From GCA-2686265 sp036010965 (GTDB lineage Bacteria > Planctomycetota > UBA1135 > GCA-002686595), in the NCBI GenBank assembly GCA_036010965.1, contig DASCMO010000027.1:3844-67843 (forward strand): a stretch of 64,000 nucleotides of DNA, read 5' to 3'. This document shows, in pieces, positions 26,804 to 34,886 of the stretch. A model generated the notes under the pieces. The model made no database searches. It was not told the origin of the DNA and saw only the letters and a list, made by a program, of their open reading frames with translations. The number at the start of each line of letters is the position of its first letter. Position 1 is the first letter of the stretch. The position numbers were made by a program, and so were the translations under genes.

Positions 26804-27157
26804 TGGTGGAGGCGGCGGGAATTGAACCCGCGTCCCGGAGTCCCCACACAACAGGCGTCTACGTGCATAGTCCACGATTTGATCTCGCCGCGGGGACGTC
26901 CGTGGACGGACTTCCCTCTGGCCAGCTTCCCCTGTTGTCTCGTCGGCTCGCCAGGAGGCGTTGCTCACCGACCAACCCGCTGTTTTCGTCTCCCCGCGGC
27001 CGCGGGTACTCCACAAGAAGACGGCTGCCAGTTATCTAGGCAGCGAAGGAAAGGTTGTTGGCAATTGATGCCGTCCCGAGATGGTTTACGGGTTCACTCG
27101 GGGTCCCCGACACGCGACCTGGAGGTAGTCGAAACCGGTCGAAACCAGTGCGCCCCC
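26804..27157 (-). ncRNA. ssrA: tmRNA with encoded tag AANNLSFAA
   Basis: Transfer-messenger RNA that rescues stalled ribosomes. The 5' end starts with five G and pairs as a 7-bp acceptor stem with the 3' end, where CCA is encoded (26804-26806). The T-arm GGGTTCAATTCCC and the 5' TGGTTTCGAC are typical. The tag frame appears to be GCC AAC AAC CTT TCC TTC GCT GCC TAG (27062-27036), so with the non-coded Ala the tag is A-ANNLSFAA. A GCTGCC/GGCAGC stem surrounds the stop as in other tmRNAs. The tag is short and ends SFAA rather than the common ALAA. smpB lies 102 bp upstream on the same strand. Confidence 0.95.
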
Positions 27158-27167
27158 ATCCGCGGCA

Positions 27168-27173
27168 AGTCTA
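27168..27173 (-). promoter_or_regulatory. Putative -10 box of ssrA
   Basis: TAGACT on the minus strand, 10 bp before the mature 5' end at 27157. The -35 16-17 bp upstream is weak (TTCGCC/TTTCGC). Confidence 0.45.
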
Positions 27174-27259
27174 CCACGGACGATGGACCGGCGAAAAGGC
27201 CCGAGAACAGCACGTGACGGCGCGCCTCGCCCGCAACCGTCCGCGGCGCTTGGCCCTAC

Positions 27260-27727
27260 TCAGCGCCGCCGGCCCGCTGCGCGGTCCATGTCGCGGCGGT
27301 CCGAGCGCGTGCGCTGGGCCTGGCGCTTGTCCACCAGACGCTTGCCCTTCCCCAGGCCCAGCAGGACCTTGACCCGGCTTCCCTCGAAGTAGATCTCCAT
27401 CGGGACTATCGTCATCCCGCGCTGCTTGACGTGCCGAGTCCACTTGTCGATCTCGCGCCGATGGGCCAGCAACTTGCGTTCGCGGCCCGGCACGTGGTTG
27501 AAGATGTTGCCGCAGCGATACTCGGGGATGGTCGCGCCGATCAAGAAGAGCTCCCCGCCACGGACCCGGGCGTAGGCCTCGGCGATCGAGCAGTGCCCCT
27601 CGCGCAGGCTCTTGACCTCGGTTCCCACCAGCACCACGCCGCACTCCAGCTCGCCCAGGATCTCGTACAGGTGCCGCGCACGCTTGTTGCGGGCGATGAC
27701 GCGCCGGTGTTCGGGTTGCCTGGACAT
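27260..27727 (-). CDS. smpB: SmpB, tmRNA-binding protein
   Basis: Partner of tmRNA in trans-translation, 155 residues. Conserved segments are ARHLYEILGELECGVVLVGTEVKSLREG, SIAEAYARV, FLIGATIPEY and the C-terminal basic tail LGKGKRLVDKRQAQRTRSDRRDMDR that enters the ribosomal decoding centre. The ATG at 27727 gives the usual length; an in-frame extension to 27799 is Arg-rich and unlikely. It lies just upstream of ssrA on the same strand, the common smpB-ssrA pairing. Confidence 0.97.
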   Translation of the reverse strand: MSRQPEHRRVIARNKRARHLYEILGELECGVVLVGTEVKSLREGHCSIAEAYARVRGGELFLIGATIPEYRCGNIFNHVPGRERKLLAHRREIDKWTRHVKQRGMTIVPMEIYFEGSRVKVLLGLGKGKRLVDKRQAQRTRSDRRDMDRAAGRRR

Positions 27728-27858
27728 GATCAGCGAGGGTCGGGCCCGGACTCGGGCCGGGCGAGAGGATACCCTGCGCGGGACCGCGGTGCTGGCCAAG
27801 GCTCGTGCCGCTCCCTACTCTCGGGGCCTGCCGTACGCCGCAACCCAGGATAGACACC

Positions 27859-29265
27859 GTGCTCGAAGACAACGATCCGACCGATCTCCTGCAGGAAGTG
27901 CTCGACGGTGCCGGGGATGGTTTCGTGGAGCTGCGCAGCCACCGCAAGCGCACGCGCTCCGTTACCGTCGAAAAGGGACGCGTTGATGCTGCCCGCAGCG
28001 GAGAGCACACGGGCGTTGGAGTGCGCGTGCTCGTGGACGGCGCCTGGGGGTTCGCCTCCACCGACCGAGTCGAGCCGCAGGCCGTGCGCAACGCCCTCGA
28101 GGAGGCGCGGCACGTGGCGCGCGCCTCGTCCCCGAGCCAACGCCAGGAGCCCCTGCCGGCGGTCGAGTTGGCGCGCGGGCAGTTCGACGCTCCCGGCCTC
28201 GAAGAGACCCTCGAACGGCCCATCGAGGAGGCCCTCGAACTCACCCTCGACCTCGAACGCCGCACGCGCGAGGCCTCGACCACCATCCAGAGCGCGACCT
28301 GCACCTACAACGAGGTCTTCGAGGAGAAGGGCATCGTCACCAGCGACGGCGCCCGCGCCTGGACGCGCCTGGTGCGACCGGAGCTGCGCGTCGGCGCGGT
28401 GGCCGCGCGCGACGGGCAAATGCAGCGCGGGAGCGAGGCGGTCGGTTCCACCGGCGGCTGGAACTGCCTCTTCCGTCACCGCAGCGGCGAGGCGCTCGCC
28501 GAGCGCGCCGCCCAGCGCGCTGTCGACCTCCTGGACGCGGACTACCCCGACGGCGGGCGGCGCAAGGTGCTGCTCTCCCCCAGCCTCGTCGGGCTGTTGA
28601 CCCACGAGGCTGTCGGGCACACGGTCGAGGCGGATTTCGTGCGCGCAGGTTCCTGTGCCGCGGGCAAGCTGGGCCAGCGCGTGGCCTCGGATCTCGTGAC
28701 CCTCTGCGACTCCGGCCACTCGGAGTTCATCGAGGGAGCGGGCGGGACGATCGCCGTGGACGACGAGGGCGTCGCCGCCGGCCGGACCGTGATCGTGGAG
28801 CAGGGCATGCTGCAAAGCTACCTGCACGACCGGGCCTCGGCGGCTCACTTCGAGACCGAGCCGACCGGCAACGCGCGCGCCTGGGAATACGGCGACGCGC
28901 CTCTGATCCGCATGCGCAATACCTACATCGAGCCGGGCCAGCACACCCTCGAGGAGATGATCGCGCGGGTCGAGGACGGCCTGCTGCTCGACGGCTGCGC
29001 CAACGGCCAGGCAGACGCCAACGGCGAGTTCATGTTCGGTACGCGCGAGGCCTACCCGATCCGCGACGGCAAGCTCGGGCCCCTGATGCGCGGCGTCAAC
29101 ATCTCCGGGGTCGCCTTCGACGTCCTGCAGACCGTTGATTGCGTTGGCGACGCCTTCCAGTGGGACCTGGGCGCCGGGCACTGCGGCAAGGGCCAGCCGG
29201 CCAAGGTGGACGCGGGCGGACCCTGGCTCTCCTGCGAGGTCCTGGTCGGAGGGCGCCAGGCGTGA
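27859..29265 (+). CDS. tldD: TldD-type metalloprotease
   Basis: Zinc peptidase subunit of 468 residues that works with TldE on unfolded or natural-product peptides in the cytoplasm. The metal-binding HEAVGH is at about residues 249-254, followed by GHTVEADFV. YLHDRASAAHFETEPTGNAR and the Gly-rich C-terminal DCVGDAFQWDLGAGHCGKGQP match the family. The GTG at 27859 is chosen because DPTDLLQEVLDGAGDGFVELR is the normal N terminus; an in-frame GTG at 27805 would lengthen it by 18 residues. The stop overlaps tldE as GTGA. Confidence 0.92.
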   Translation: MLEDNDPTDLLQEVLDGAGDGFVELRSHRKRTRSVTVEKGRVDAARSGEHTGVGVRVLVDGAWGFASTDRVEPQAVRNALEEARHVARASSPSQRQEPLPAVELARGQFDAPGLEETLERPIEEALELTLDLERRTREASTTIQSATCTYNEVFEEKGIVTSDGARAWTRLVRPELRVGAVAARDGQMQRGSEAVGSTGGWNCLFRHRSGEALAERAAQRAVDLLDADYPDGGRRKVLLSPSLVGLLTHEAVGHTVEADFVRAGSCAAGKLGQRVASDLVTLCDSGHSEFIEGAGGTIAVDDEGVAAGRTVIVEQGMLQSYLHDRASAAHFETEPTGNARAWEYGDAPLIRMRNTYIEPGQHTLEEMIARVEDGLLLDGCANGQADANGEFMFGTREAYPIRDGKLGPLMRGVNISGVAFDVLQTVDCVGDAFQWDLGAGHCGKGQPAKVDAGGPWLSCEVLVGGRQA

Positions 29266-30653
29266 GCTCCGCCCCCACCCACACCAGCGACCCCGCGACC
29301 GAACTGGAGCGCGTCGAGGAAGGCTGCGGAGAGCTCTGCGACCTGGCGCTGAAGAGCGGAGCCGAGCAGGCGGAAGCCTGCGGGGTGCGCATCGAGAGTC
29401 GCTCGGCGCGCTTCGAGAAAGGCGAGTTGGCCCTGGGCAAGGCGACCGACGGGACGACCTTCGGTCTGCGCGTGTTCGACGCCGGACGGCTCGGGTTCTG
29501 CCACACCAACCAGGCTGAAGGCCAGGCCCTGGAGCACACCGCGCGGGATGCGGTGGCCCTGGCCGGCATCACGCCTCCCGATGATGCGAACGCGCTCTGC
29601 GACGCGCAGGGGGAACCCACGCCGATCGACCTCTGGCGGCCGGAGACGGCTGCCCTCGGCGTTGAGGACGCCCTGACCCACGGAGCGCGCTTCGTCGCGG
29701 AGATGACGGGTCGCGACCCACGCATCCGCATCGATGAGGCGACCTTCACCGTCGGGCGCTCGAACTCCGCCATCGCCAACAGCCTGGGACTGCGCTGCGG
29801 CGAGTCCGACGCCTGGATCTCCTTTGGGGCTCTGGGCATGGCCGTGGACGGAGACGACGTCGGCGGCTTCCACAGCTGCTACGAGGTAATGCGCGACCTG
29901 ACCGATCTCGACCGGGGGATCGAGCGCGCCGCGCAGGAGCTGGTGCGCGTCGCACTCTCAAACCTGGGCGCGGGGGCGGCCGAGTCCTACCGCGGTCCTG
30001 TGCTCTTCGCGCCCCAGGCCTTCGCGGCGGTCTTCCTCTCCCCGCTCGTCTCGGCCGCCAGCGCGATCGCTGTCCAGCGCGGACGCAGCGCCCTGGCCGG
30101 TCGGCTTGGGGAGGTCATCGCATCTCCCCTGCTCACGATCCACGACGATCCCAGCGACCCGGAGCTGGCCGGGGCCACGGGTTTCGATCGCGAGGGGCAC
30201 CCGGTGCAGCGGCGCGCACTGGTCGAGGAGGGGCGCCTGACGGCCCTGCTCTACAACGGCTACGCCGCTCTCGTGGACGGGGTGCCCTCTACCGGCAACG
30301 CCGCCGGCGGGCCGCGCTCGGTTCCGGGGCTCGGCATCCACGCCCTGTGCGTGGCCCCCGGGGATGGGGGTGACGAGCGGGCCCTGGTCGCTGCCATGGG
30401 CCGCGGCCTGCTGGTCGAGCGCTTCTCTGGCACCGTCGACCCGGCCTCGGGAGACTTCTCGGGGGTGGCCAAGGGCGCGCGCTGGGCCGAGGGCGGAGAG
30501 GTCGTGCGCTCCGTGCGCGAGACCCTTCTCTCAGGCAACGCCTTCGAGCTGCTAGGTTCAATCCTCGCCATGTCGTCGGAGGCCCCGCGCCACGACGGCA
30601 GCGCGCGCCTGCCCTTCGCCCTGGTGGACGGAGTGTCGGTGACGGCGGGTTGA
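29262..30653 (+). CDS. tldE: TldE/PmbA family partner of TldD
   Basis: Protein of 463 residues homologous to TldE (PmbA), the partner that completes the heterodimer. It lacks the HExxH site, as expected. Family features include GTTFGLRVFDAGRLGFCHTN in the N-terminal half and SAASAIAVQRGRSALAGRLGE, DREGHPVQRRALVEEGRLTALLYNG in the C-terminal half. GTG start overlapping the tldD stop. No peptide substrate gene (microcin- or RiPP-like) is recognised nearby. Confidence 0.9.
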   Translation: MSSAPTHTSDPATELERVEEGCGELCDLALKSGAEQAEACGVRIESRSARFEKGELALGKATDGTTFGLRVFDAGRLGFCHTNQAEGQALEHTARDAVALAGITPPDDANALCDAQGEPTPIDLWRPETAALGVEDALTHGARFVAEMTGRDPRIRIDEATFTVGRSNSAIANSLGLRCGESDAWISFGALGMAVDGDDVGGFHSCYEVMRDLTDLDRGIERAAQELVRVALSNLGAGAAESYRGPVLFAPQAFAAVFLSPLVSAASAIAVQRGRSALAGRLGEVIASPLLTIHDDPSDPELAGATGFDREGHPVQRRALVEEGRLTALLYNGYAALVDGVPSTGNAAGGPRSVPGLGIHALCVAPGDGGDERALVAAMGRGLLVERFSGTVDPASGDFSGVAKGARWAEGGEVVRSVRETLLSGNAFELLGSILAMSSEAPRHDGSARLPFALVDGVSVTAG

Positions 30654-30693
30654 CCTCGCGCGCCTCGCTCCGTTATCGTCCGCGCCTCACCCG

Positions 30694-30781
30694 GCCCGGG
30701 TGGCGGAATTGGCAGACGCGCATGGTTCAGGTCCATGTTCCCGTTAAGGGAGTGGGGGTTCGACTCCCCCCTCGGGCACCA
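30694..30781 (+). tRNA. tRNA-Leu (CAG)
   Basis: 88 nt including encoded CCA. Acceptor GCCCGGG pairs with CUCGGGC, the anticodon stem-loop CATGG-TTCAGGT-CCATG gives CAG, the variable arm is of the long class II type, and the T-arm is GGGGGTTCGACTCCCCC. A TTGACC at 30648-30653 could serve as -35, but the -10-like TTATCG is 19 bp away, so the promoter is uncertain. Confidence 0.97.
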
Positions 30782-30813
30782 CTCTCCTCGCGCGCGCTGG
30801 TTGGCCCGGATCG

Positions 30814-31758
30814 CTACAGCCCGTGCCCACCGGGGGCGCGGTAGAGCAGGATCCCGCGCTTGCCCATTCCGCCCGGCAGCTCGTGCTCGAAGACGGTGTT
30901 CAGGTGGAAGCCGAGGCGTTCTGCCTCGCGCTCGCCGGCGCGCACCTCGCGCGACCACGAGGCGCCCTTGAGCATCACGTACTCCTTCAGGGACTGGCGA
31001 ACCTTGCGCAGGGTGCGCACGTTCTCGCGCACCGAGCTGATCGCTCGCGCGAGCACCATGTCACAGCGCTCCGTGATCAGGTAGTCCTCGCAGCGGCCGT
31101 CGAAGACCGAGCAGTTCTTTATCCCCATATTCGTGACGCAGTCCTGGAGGAAGGCCGCCTTCTTGCTCGAGGACTCGACCAGGCAGACGCTGGTGTTGGG
31201 CTCGGCGAGGGCCAGAGGTAGGCCAGGAAAGCCTCCACCGCTCCCCAGGTCGATGATCCGGCGACCGAGGAAGGACATGTACTGGGTCAGGCGCCACGAG
31301 TCGAGGTAGTGCTTGGCGGCGACCTCCTTGGGGTCGAGGATGGCCGTCAGGTTCACCTTGCGGTTGAAGTCCAGCAGCATGTGGGCGTGCTCCGCGTAGG
31401 AATCGAGCAGGGAGTCCTCGACGGCCTCGCCATCAAAGGCCCAGGCCATGGCTTCACGCAGGACGTGCACCGAAGGCGCCGGGACGTCGGGACCGGGCGG
31501 ATCCTCGTCCTTGACCTTCTTCGCAACCTCCGCCGCGCCCTCGTCCAGCCCTTTCTCGCCGTCGACATCCTCCGCGCCCTCGAGCATGCCCTCGACCAGG
31601 TCCTCGGCGCTCGCCTCGCCATCCTCCCCGGGACGGTCGTCGACCTCCTCCTGAGGAGCACCCTTGCCATCTCCCCCGGCGGCCTGATCTTCCCCGTCCT
31701 GAGGCCGGTCCGGGTCCTCCCGGTCGGGGTCCTCCCGAGCTTGGTCTTCTCGTGTCAT
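30814..31758 (-). CDS. rsmG: RsmG 16S rRNA methyltransferase with acidic N-terminal extension
   Basis: Methylates N7 of G527 of 16S rRNA using SAM. The catalytic part begins at about residue 95 and has the SAM motif IDLGSGGGFPGLPLALAEP, SSSKKAAFLQDC and ARAISSVRENVRTL. The first 95 residues are very rich in Asp, Glu, Gly and Pro (DREDPDRPQDGEDQ, GEDGEASAEDLVEG), look disordered, and are absent from ordinary RsmG of about 210 residues. The frame is open and the ATG at 31758 is the only good start for that part; a shorter protein could begin inside. tRNA-Trp lies 45 bp upstream on the same strand. Confidence 0.92.
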   Translation of the reverse strand: MTREDQAREDPDREDPDRPQDGEDQAAGGDGKGAPQEEVDDRPGEDGEASAEDLVEGMLEGAEDVDGEKGLDEGAAEVAKKVKDEDPPGPDVPAPSVHVLREAMAWAFDGEAVEDSLLDSYAEHAHMLLDFNRKVNLTAILDPKEVAAKHYLDSWRLTQYMSFLGRRIIDLGSGGGFPGLPLALAEPNTSVCLVESSSKKAAFLQDCVTNMGIKNCSVFDGRCEDYLITERCDMVLARAISSVRENVRTLRKVRQSLKEYVMLKGASWSREVRAGEREAERLGFHLNTVFEHELPGGMGKRGILLYRAPGGHGL

Positions 31759-31803
31759 GGGTCTCTCGAGCTCTGGCTGGAGCCGCTCGTCCCAGATCAG
31801 AAC

Positions 31804-31881
31804 TGGCAGGGCAGCAGGGACTCGAACCCCGATCCTACTGATTTGGAATCAGTCGCTCTAACCAATTGGAGCTACTGCCCT
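31804..31881 (-). tRNA. tRNA-Trp (CCA)
   Basis: 78 nt including encoded CCA. Acceptor AGGGCAG pairs with CTGCCCT, the anticodon stem-loop ACTGA-TTCCAAA-TCAGT gives anticodon CCA, and the T-loop is TTCGAGT. A well-spaced promoter lies just upstream. Confidence 0.96.
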
Positions 31882-31893
31882 GACCGTCGGCGA

Positions 31894-31922
31894 AGCCTAC
31901 CGGCGCCCCCGAGTCGCCGCAA
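31894..31922 (-). promoter_or_regulatory. Predicted promoter of tRNA-Trp
   Basis: On the minus strand, -35 TTGCGG (31922-31917), a 17-bp spacer and -10 TAGGCT (31899-31894), 12 bp before the tRNA. rsmG may be transcribed from it too. Confidence 0.6.
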
Positions 31923-31988
31923 GGGACCGGACCGGGCAGGAGAGCCGGCGGGCCCCGGCCCTGGGGACTTGTTACCGTTCCGGCACCG

Positions 31989-33344
31989 ATGGGTCGCCCA
32001 AGACCCTCAGCACCCCACGAAACCGCCTTGGTAACGCCCCCCCCCGATCCTATCGCCGACGCGCGACCGCGCGTCATCGATGCCCCCGACATCGCCCGTC
32101 GCGTGCGGACCGAGAACGCCCAGCGCGTGATCTCGCGCCTGGCGCGCAACGGCCACGAGGCTTACCTGGTAGGCGGCTGCGTGCGGGACCTGCTGGTGGG
32201 CCGTCCACCCAAGGACTTTGACGTCGCCACGAGCGCGACCCCACGCCAGATCCGCCGCCTCTTCCCCCGAAACAGCCACATCATCGGGCGCCGATTCCGT
32301 CTCGTTCACGTCCGTTACGGGCAGGACTCGATCATCGAAACGGCCACCTTCCGCAGCGAACCGCAAGCACGCGATGGATCGGATGAGGACCTCCTGATCG
32401 TCGAGGACAATGTCTTCGGAACGGCCGCCGAGGACGCGCGGCGCCGTGACTTCACCGTCAATGGGCTCTTCCTCGATCCGGAGGCCGAGCGAATCATCGA
32501 CTACGTCGGCGGGCTGACCGATCTCGACGCGCGCATCTTGCGCACGATCGGCCCTCCCAGGGTGCGCATGCAGGAAGATCCAGTGCGCATCCTGCGCGCC
32601 ATCAAGTTCGCCACGCGACTCGATTTCCGTATCGAGGACGCGACCTGGGATGCCATGTGCGAGACGGCCCCAGACCTGGCGCGCTCTGCGCCGCCGCGCG
32701 TGCTAGAGGAGATCCTGCGCCTTCTGCGCTCGGGTACGGCACTGGGCGCTTTTCGCAAACTCCGGCGCTGCGGAGCACTGCAACCGATCCTTCCTGACCT
32801 GGATGCTTTCCTCGGTCCGCTGGAGTCGGCCAGCGATGCCCAACACGAGCGAGCGGACGACTTTGGCCGTCTGCTCGAAGCGCTCGACAACGATGTGCAC
32901 GCTGGCTACGAACCCACCACCCCCGTCTGTCTGGCCCTGCTCTACCACGGCATCGTGGAACAGGACGCGCGTGATCGCGACCCGGGCGAGTCCCTGGCTG
33001 ACTTCGCCCAGCTCACCAGCGAACGCATCGACGCGCTCTGCGAGCAGACGCGCCTCTCCCGCCGGCACAGCACCCGCACGCGGCGCATCATCGTCCAGCA
33101 ACACACCTTCCTGCGTAGCTCCAGCCGCCACTTCAGGCCGCGCCTGTTCTGCCTGAGCGAGGACTTCCCCGAGGCTCTCGAGCTCTTCCGCCTGCGGGCA
33201 GCGGCCCAGGGACGGGGTTGGGACATCTACGAGGGCTGGGCCGAGCGCTACCGGCAGGCCCTCTCCATGCCGGCCGAGGCGGTCGAGGAGGAGCGGCGCC
33301 AGGGCCGGCGCCGCCGCCGCCGCCGCCGGCCGCGAAAGGGCTGA
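31989..33344 (+). CDS. pcnB: PcnB-type poly(A) polymerase / CCA-adding nucleotidyltransferase family
   Basis: Class II nucleotidyltransferase of 451 residues. The active site is YLVGGCVRDLLVG then KDFDVATSA (GG...RD and DxD), with RRRDFTVNGLF and RMQEDPVRILRAIKFA typical of poly(A) polymerases and CCA enzymes. The N-terminal DAPDIARRVRTENAQRVI resembles PcnB, which adds poly(A) to RNA 3' ends. The C terminus is very basic (RRQGRRRRRRRRPRKG), as in many PcnB proteins. A run of nine C (32037-32045) lies in the coding sequence for residues 17-20, before the conserved part. All tRNA genes here encode CCA, so a CCA-repair role is possible too. Confidence 0.9.
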   Translation: MGRPRPSAPHETALVTPPPDPIADARPRVIDAPDIARRVRTENAQRVISRLARNGHEAYLVGGCVRDLLVGRPPKDFDVATSATPRQIRRLFPRNSHIIGRRFRLVHVRYGQDSIIETATFRSEPQARDGSDEDLLIVEDNVFGTAAEDARRRDFTVNGLFLDPEAERIIDYVGGLTDLDARILRTIGPPRVRMQEDPVRILRAIKFATRLDFRIEDATWDAMCETAPDLARSAPPRVLEEILRLLRSGTALGAFRKLRRCGALQPILPDLDAFLGPLESASDAQHERADDFGRLLEALDNDVHAGYEPTTPVCLALLYHGIVEQDARDRDPGESLADFAQLTSERIDALCEQTRLSRRHSTRTRRIIVQQHTFLRSSSRHFRPRLFCLSEDFPEALELFRLRAAAQGRGWDIYEGWAERYRQALSMPAEAVEEERRQGRRRRRRRRPRKG

Positions 33345-33474
33345 AGCGGGGGGGGGAGCCCAGCGCAGCCATGCGCTCGGGAACCCAGCATGGGAAACGG
33401 CTGACCGATCCGGGCCCGTCACGTTTTCTCCACCCGGGGCGCCATGCGGGGGTAGAGTTCCCTGGTTCGATGTG

Positions 33475-33642
33475 GGTTCGGCTCTTCCGGGTGCACCGGC
33501 GGGCTCCCTGCCCCTCCCCGGGGGCCGGTACTGTTCCGAATGGGTTGCGGTGACCTCGGCGGACGATTTGCCGTCGGAGTCCGTGCCTGAGTGCTCCAGC
33601 GCGGGGAAGGATCGAGATCACAGCCAGGTTTCTGGCCGAACC
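33475..33642 (+). ncRNA. Possible structured RNA in the pcnB-33768 gap
   Basis: The 423-bp space between pcnB and the next gene holds no convincing ORF. It has nested pairing: an 8-bp closing stem GGTTCGGC (33475-33482) with GCCGAACC (33635-33642), a central hairpin around 33552-33585 (GACCTCGGCGG with CCGTCGGAGTC, one mismatch and two wobbles), and smaller stems. A strong rho-independent terminator follows 50 nt later. A rod about 170 nt long with a terminator could be a 6S-like RNA, but I recognise no conserved 6S, RNase P or SRP core. It might instead be a long pcnB 3' UTR. Confidence 0.3.
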
Positions 33643-33692
33643 GCCGGCCGGTGAGGGCCCTTCCCCTCCCGGCCGGTTCTATTGCCATGAGA

Positions 33693-33726
33693 GGGGGCGG
33701 CCCTGCGGGGCCGTCCCCCCTTTTTA
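33693..33726 (+). terminator. Rho-independent terminator
   Basis: Stem of 11 bp (33693-33703 with 33708-33719, one bulged T), TGCG loop, followed by T5 and a short AT-rich tail. It is by far the best terminator seen in the window and ends transcripts from pcnB or from the RNA candidate before it. Confidence 0.85.
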
Positions 33727-33767
33727 TTGTCCGTTCCCCGGGGCGCTCCGGGGTGGTAGAGGAGGGT

Positions 33768-34877
33768 GTGTTTATCGTCCCGACTCTGTCCCTCGCCCTG
33801 ATCGGCACTCCCCCCGTTCAGAACCCGCCGCCTCCCGACGACGCCCAGGTGGAAGCAGCCTGGCGCTCCCTGGAGCCGGTATCGCGAGCAGAGGTGATCG
33901 AGCGCTTTCGCCAGGAGGTCGCCTGGAACGAGACCTTTCAGAACGCGCTTCTGCGCTTCGTCCTCAAACAGCAGAAGCGCGATCCGGGGCTCTGGCCTCT
34001 GCGCGCCCCGGCCCCCTACTTCGACCCGCCTACCCACGCCCCGCGCCAACCGACTCCGCGCCGCCCCCTGAAGGCGGACTCCGAGCGCGTGCGTAAGCAG
34101 ACCGAGCGCTTTTTCTTCCGCGTCCCCGCGCGCCGGCTGCAGTCCGCCTGGACCTATTCCTACGCGACGCGCGGCCTGGTCCGCGAGGCGAACGCCGACG
34201 ACCCCGAGCGCCTCTTCTCGAACGCCTTGCGGGGATTCCCGCCGGACCTCGACCTGGCGGAAGCCCTGGTGGAGATGGCGCTCGACGACGGCGCGCAGCA
34301 GAGCGTCCTGACCGCCTTCGACCACGCCTACACCGACCGCCTGGGGGCGCTCTTTCCGGGCCTGACTCTCTACGATGCCTGGGCGTCGGGGGGCGAGATG
34401 GAGATGCCGGACGTCGACTGCCTGGGCATCGTGCACAGCGTGCTCGACGACTGGACGAGCTGGAAGGCCCCCGTGCCCGCCGGCCGCCAGGCTGCGCTCT
34501 ACGAGCGGATCGGGGCGCTCTTCACCGAGGCGCGCCGCCACCGCGGCCTGCGCCAGGCTCTGGCCCGCTCCTACCTCACCGGAGAAGCCGTCCTGCGCGA
34601 CGGCTATCAGCCCAACCTGCCGGCCTTCCATGCGCTCTGGGAGGACGTTCAGTCCACTCCCGCTACCCTGGCCGAGCGCCTGCCGCCCCAGCCCGTCGAG
34701 GAGGGCGCTGGCCCGCTCGACTGGGAGAGTTTCCTCAAGGATTGGGGCGAGCTGATGAAGGACGAGCCCGCGCGCCTGAGCGCCGGTCGTCGGCGCCAAG
34801 CCGCCCTGCATGCTGACGGCCTCGCGGTGCGCCGCACACTCGTGCGCATCCTACGCGAGACGGGCGCCCTCGACTGA
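33768..34877 (+). CDS. Hypothetical protein, possibly exported
   Basis: Protein of 369 residues that I do not recognise. The short hydrophobic N terminus (FIVPTLSLALIGTPPVQ) may be a signal segment; a Pro-rich stretch follows. The rest is helical and basic with regular segments such as RAEVIERFRQEVAWNETFQNALLRFV and LDWESFLKDWGELMKDEP. No catalytic motif is seen. The GTG start at 33768 is chosen because it comes right after a GGAGG (33761-33765), though the spacing is short. An upstream in-frame start at 33591 would run through the terminator. It stops 9 bp before the convergent YhiN-like gene ends. Confidence 0.6.
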   Translation: MFIVPTLSLALIGTPPVQNPPPPDDAQVEAAWRSLEPVSRAEVIERFRQEVAWNETFQNALLRFVLKQQKRDPGLWPLRAPAPYFDPPTHAPRQPTPRRPLKADSERVRKQTERFFFRVPARRLQSAWTYSYATRGLVREANADDPERLFSNALRGFPPDLDLAEALVEMALDDGAQQSVLTAFDHAYTDRLGALFPGLTLYDAWASGGEMEMPDVDCLGIVHSVLDDWTSWKAPVPAGRQAALYERIGALFTEARRHRGLRQALARSYLTGEAVLRDGYQPNLPAFHALWEDVQSTPATLAERLPPQPVEEGAGPLDWESFLKDWGELMKDEPARLSAGRRRQAALHADGLAVRRTLVRILRETGALD

Positions 34878-34886
34878 GCCGCCCCC

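Noticed and set aside
27171..28304. A 377-residue minus-strand frame across smpB and tldD
   Set aside because: It overlaps two well-recognised genes in another frame and is low complexity.
33848..33866. GGAAGCAGCC as in the SRP RNA core
   Set aside because: It lies inside a coding frame and lacks the opposite strand of the SRP symmetric loop.
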